Of a stretch of DNA of 5,691 nucleotides, positions 3,917 through 5,691 are shown piece after piece. Within the stretch, counting starts at the first letter, position 1. The number at the start of each line of letters is the position of its first letter. The notes beneath the pieces were generated by a model. The model ran no database searches. It was not told where the DNA came from and saw nothing but the letters and a program-made list of their open reading frames with translations. Origin of the DNA: Deltaproteobacteria bacterium (lineage in GTDB: Bacteria; Desulfobacterota; DSM-4660; Desulfatiglandales; Desulfatiglandaceae); contig JABGPV010000308.1 of NCBI GenBank assembly GCA_018644785.1, forward strand, positions 1 through 5,691, written 5' to 3'. Position numbers and translations under genes: made by a program.

Positions 3917-5354
3917 GGCAGCCTTCCCGATTCTGAATAAAGTCACAGTTTGATATTCGCCCGGGGCACATGTCGGTGTCGGTGGGAATATAAGGGCACC
4001 TTGTGGTTTCAAAACGGACTGAAAAATCCAATCGTTCAGAGAAGGCTTTGATTCTCAATAGATCCGCGCCGGCGCCCCCCGCATTGAATTGATAAGGTCT
4101 TTTCGAAGAATACATGTCCGTGTCCTGGGTGTGAAAGAATCCGCCGAAAATCAATTCCCGGTTGGTTTCCGTAATGCCCACCCCGTAATCCTGTACCGTG
4201 ACCTGAATACCCTCTTTCAGGGTTTCCATATGCAGTTCGATAATGCCCTCGTCCGGGGTGTTTTCAATGGCATTTTTCAAAATCCCGGATACGATCTTTT
4301 CAAGTACGCTGCGGTCCATCGTCAGCTGAACCGGTTCATCCGTTCGTAACGTAATGTCAAGATCCCTCGTTCCCATGAGGTCCCGGGCCTCCTGGAGGAT
4401 ATCATCTAAAAAGGACGCCATTTGGATGGGTTCGGGACTGATGTCGGAAATTGCAAAAAGGGCGTCGAGACGGCGGGCAATGTAATCAAGGATTTCCTCT
4501 TTTTGAGGTTTACTCTGGTCCCTGAATGCGTCCACCAAATCAGCTGCGTTTTCAATTATGTTCAAAATTCGACGTTGTTCCGCAACAGGACGCTGGTTCA
4601 GAATGTCGCCGATTTTGATTTCCAGATCCGCCAGTCGCTGGATCTGGCGCTGGCCCCTCTGAAAGGTTTTGTCGGCATTGGGGTTCTCATCCGGGTCCAG
4701 CTGTTGGTGCAGTCGTATAAATGCGGCTGAAAGCACGGCAAGGGGCGTTTTCAGTTCGTGGGACAGATGGTTGATGACCCGTTCCTTGGCCTTGTCCAGA
4801 ACTTTAAGGTCGTCGTAAAGCCTGGCGTTTTCAAGGGCGATGGTGATGTAGTGGCTGACCGACAGAAGCAATTCCTCATCATTGGGCGTAAAATCTCCAG
4901 CGGTTTTGTTGATGACCTGAAGGGTCCCGATACAGGTTCCCTTTCGATTGATCAGGGGAAGGCACAGAATGTTTCGGGTTTTAAAATGGGTTTTTCGATC
5001 CACACCGGAATAGAACCGGGGGTCCCCGTAAGCGTCGTTGATAATCAGGGGCTTTTGGTGTTGAAAGACCCATCCGGCAATCCCGGTATGGGCCGGAAAG
5101 CGTATCTCGTTGGCCGCAAGATCCGTGGAAACCCTGGACCACAGCTCATTTTTTTTCTTGTCAAATATGAAGACCGAGCATTTCTCTGTACCCATGAACC
5201 GGCGGGTCCGGTCCATAATAACGTTAAACAGAACATCCATGTCCATTTCTGAAACGATTACGCGACCGAGTTCCAACAGCATGTGGTGTTGTTGAAGCTG
5301 CTTTTGCAGAAGCTTTATCTTTTTAGGGGAGACGTCATGACTTTTTTCACCCAT
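3873..5354 (-). CDS. Soluble GAF-domain sensor histidine kinase
   Basis: The product has 493 residues and no membrane segment, so it should be cytoplasmic. After a Lys/Gln-rich helix (about 8-28) comes a GAF domain (about 30-177, with TGIAGWVFQHQKPLIINDAYGDPRF and LCLPLINRKGTCIGTLQVINK), likely sensing a small ligand or redox cue. The HisKA H-box HLSHELKTPL carries the phospho-acceptor His199. The HATPase_c domain has an N-box KNAIEN (Asn361, Asn365), G1 DYGVGIT (389-395), an F-box-like LIFGGFF, a G2-like GGAGADLL (426-433) and a closing GGSTFYVLFP. Between G2 and the end is an insert with four cysteines (453, 463, 470, 479). The H-box to N-box distance of about 160 residues is longer than usual. 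No response regulator is encoded in the window. ATG 5354 has a modest AAGGG seven bases upstream and follows the M24 gene by 10 bp. The frame extends open to 5489, but that would overlap the peptidase gene. Confidence 0.94.
   Translation of the reverse strand: MGEKSHDVSPKKIKLLQKQLQQHHMLLELGRVIVSEMDMDVLFNVIMDRTRRFMGTEKCSVFIFDKKKNELWSRVSTDLAANEIRFPAHTGIAGWVFQHQKPLIINDAYGDPRFYSGVDRKTHFKTRNILCLPLINRKGTCIGTLQVINKTAGDFTPNDEELLLSVSHYITIALENARLYDDLKVLDKAKERVINHLSHELKTPLAVLSAAFIRLHQQLDPDENPNADKTFQRGQRQIQRLADLEIKIGDILNQRPVAEQRRILNIIENAADLVDAFRDQSKPQKEEILDYIARRLDALFAISDISPEPIQMASFLDDILQEARDLMGTRDLDITLRTDEPVQLTMDRSVLEKIVSGILKNAIENTPDEGIIELHMETLKEGIQVTVQDYGVGITETNRELIFGGFFHTQDTDMYSSKRPYQFNAGGAGADLLRIKAFSERLDFSVRFETTRCPYIPTDTDMCPGRISNCDFIQNREGCLTTGGSTFYVLFPS
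3882..3902 (-). terminator. Terminator-like hairpin inside the 3' end of the kinase gene
   Basis: On the minus strand AGCAC (3902-3898) and GTGCT (3890-3886) pair around a 7-nt loop and run into five T's (3886-3882). The stem is only 5 bp, 6 with a G-U pair. It lies before the kinase stop codon (3875-3873) and within the overlap with the lipoprotein gene. A second dyad, GCTGCC/GGCAGC (3900-3905 / 3917-3922), is adjacent. Confidence 0.35.
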
Positions 5355-5364
5355 GGGTAAGCCC

Positions 5365-5691
5365 TTATGTAATGAAGATTTTTTTGGGCACCCGGCTGAT
5401 GATTCGGCACCCTGTTTCGGTGACCGTAAAAACACTTTCAATCCCCACGCCGAACGCATCGATAAAATTGATTTTGGGTTCGATGGCAAATGTCATGCCC
5501 GGTTGAAGGGGATCATGGTTCTTGGGGCCGATGATGGGCTGCTCAACCAGATCCAGGCCGATGCCATGGCCCACAAAAGAGACTTTATAACCGGGAGGGC
5601 CCAGATAGGTTTCGGCATATCCCAGGGATTTTGCCCTGGCAACCGAAGTTTCATAAAGGGCGTTGATGGAAATTCCGGGCCTGGCGATTTC
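5365..5691 (-). CDS. M24-family metallopeptidase, Xaa-Pro aminopeptidase type (C-terminal part)
   Basis: The last 108 residues of a gene that enters from the right edge and ends at TAA 5367-5365. The pita-bread fold signatures are clear: VGHGIGLDLVEQP (40-52), whose His42 matches the metal-binding His of this family, PGMTFAIEP with metal ligand Glu71, and GVGIESVFTVTETG with ligand Glu85. The two aspartate ligands would lie upstream, outside the window. The family removes N-terminal residues, usually before proline, or acts as prolidase; GHGIGL plus the acidic/Pro context fits aminopeptidase P or prolidase homologues better than methionine aminopeptidase. The downstream kinase gene begins 10 bp later on the same strand, suggesting co-transcription, although a functional link between them is not obvious. 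Confidence 0.93.
   Translation of the reverse strand, partial: EIARPGISINALYETSVARAKSLGYAETYLGPPGYKVSFVGHGIGLDLVEQPIIGPKNHDPLQPGMTFAIEPKINFIDAFGVGIESVFTVTETGCRIISRVPKKIFIT

Noticed and set aside
4089..5252. Plus-strand frames of 86, 102 and 164 codons opposite the kinase
   Set aside because: The minus strand carries an uninterrupted GAF-HisKA-HATPase protein; the plus frames are shadows of it.
5355..5489. 45-codon N-terminal extension of the kinase frame
   Set aside because: It would overlap the M24 peptidase end, whose motifs run to its stop at 5365. The ATG at 5354 has a reasonable Shine-Dalgarno and gives the expected kinase N-terminus.

Overview
The window looks like a chromosomal segment of a Gram-negative, probably deltaproteobacterial (Desulfobacterota) organism. 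The basis is the type of GAF-histidine kinase with a Cys-rich C-terminal insert, the large YiiX-like lipoprotein and the stacked toxin-antitoxin loci. This taxonomic call is an inference, and no rRNA or tRNA gene supports it.

Left part (1-804): the 3' end of an unidentified plus-strand gene (2-118) is followed by about 375 bp with no convincing gene. That gap contains a perfect 18-bp inverted repeat (217-234 / 265-282). Next come two tandem 24-bp repeat units (507-554) that resemble the multiple terminal repeats of IS21-type insertion sequences. They abut, and have been read into, the truncated N-terminus of a DUF4143-type (AAA_14) P-loop ATPase gene on the minus strand.

Middle part (about 850-2250): two complete type II toxin-antitoxin modules lie in tandem on the minus strand, AT-richer than the right flank. 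Transcription order is a ribbon-helix-helix antitoxin plus MazF toxin (2138 to 1564), then an AbrB/SpoVT-type antitoxin plus RelE-like toxin (1459 to 913). In each module the antitoxin comes first and overlaps the toxin start by a few bases. Each has its own candidate promoter with an inverted repeat lying in it, as expected for autoregulation. The whole stretch, including the ATPase fragment, is bracketed by inverted copies of one repeat (501-522 and 2253-2272). This suggests a transposase-less mobile unit or the remnant of one.

Right part (2259-5691): a plus-strand gene encodes a predicted lipoprotein of about 533 residues with a helical N-terminal region and a C-terminal YiiX/YaeF-type permuted papain-like (NlpC/P60 superfamily) hydrolase domain with an intact His/Glu/Cys set. 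Its best promoter has its -35 inside the right-hand repeat. Its 3' end overlaps by 44 bp the convergent 3' end of a soluble GAF-HisKA-HATPase sensor kinase. Ten bases upstream of that kinase, in the same direction, is the 3' end of an M24 metallopeptidase (Xaa-Pro aminopeptidase type) that runs off the window, so the two are probably one transcription unit.

No wholly new system could be demonstrated. The most promising items are the repeat-bracketed toxin-antitoxin island, the possible hybrid promoter it supplies to the lipoprotein gene, the four-cysteine insert of the kinase, and the perfect palindrome in the left gap.
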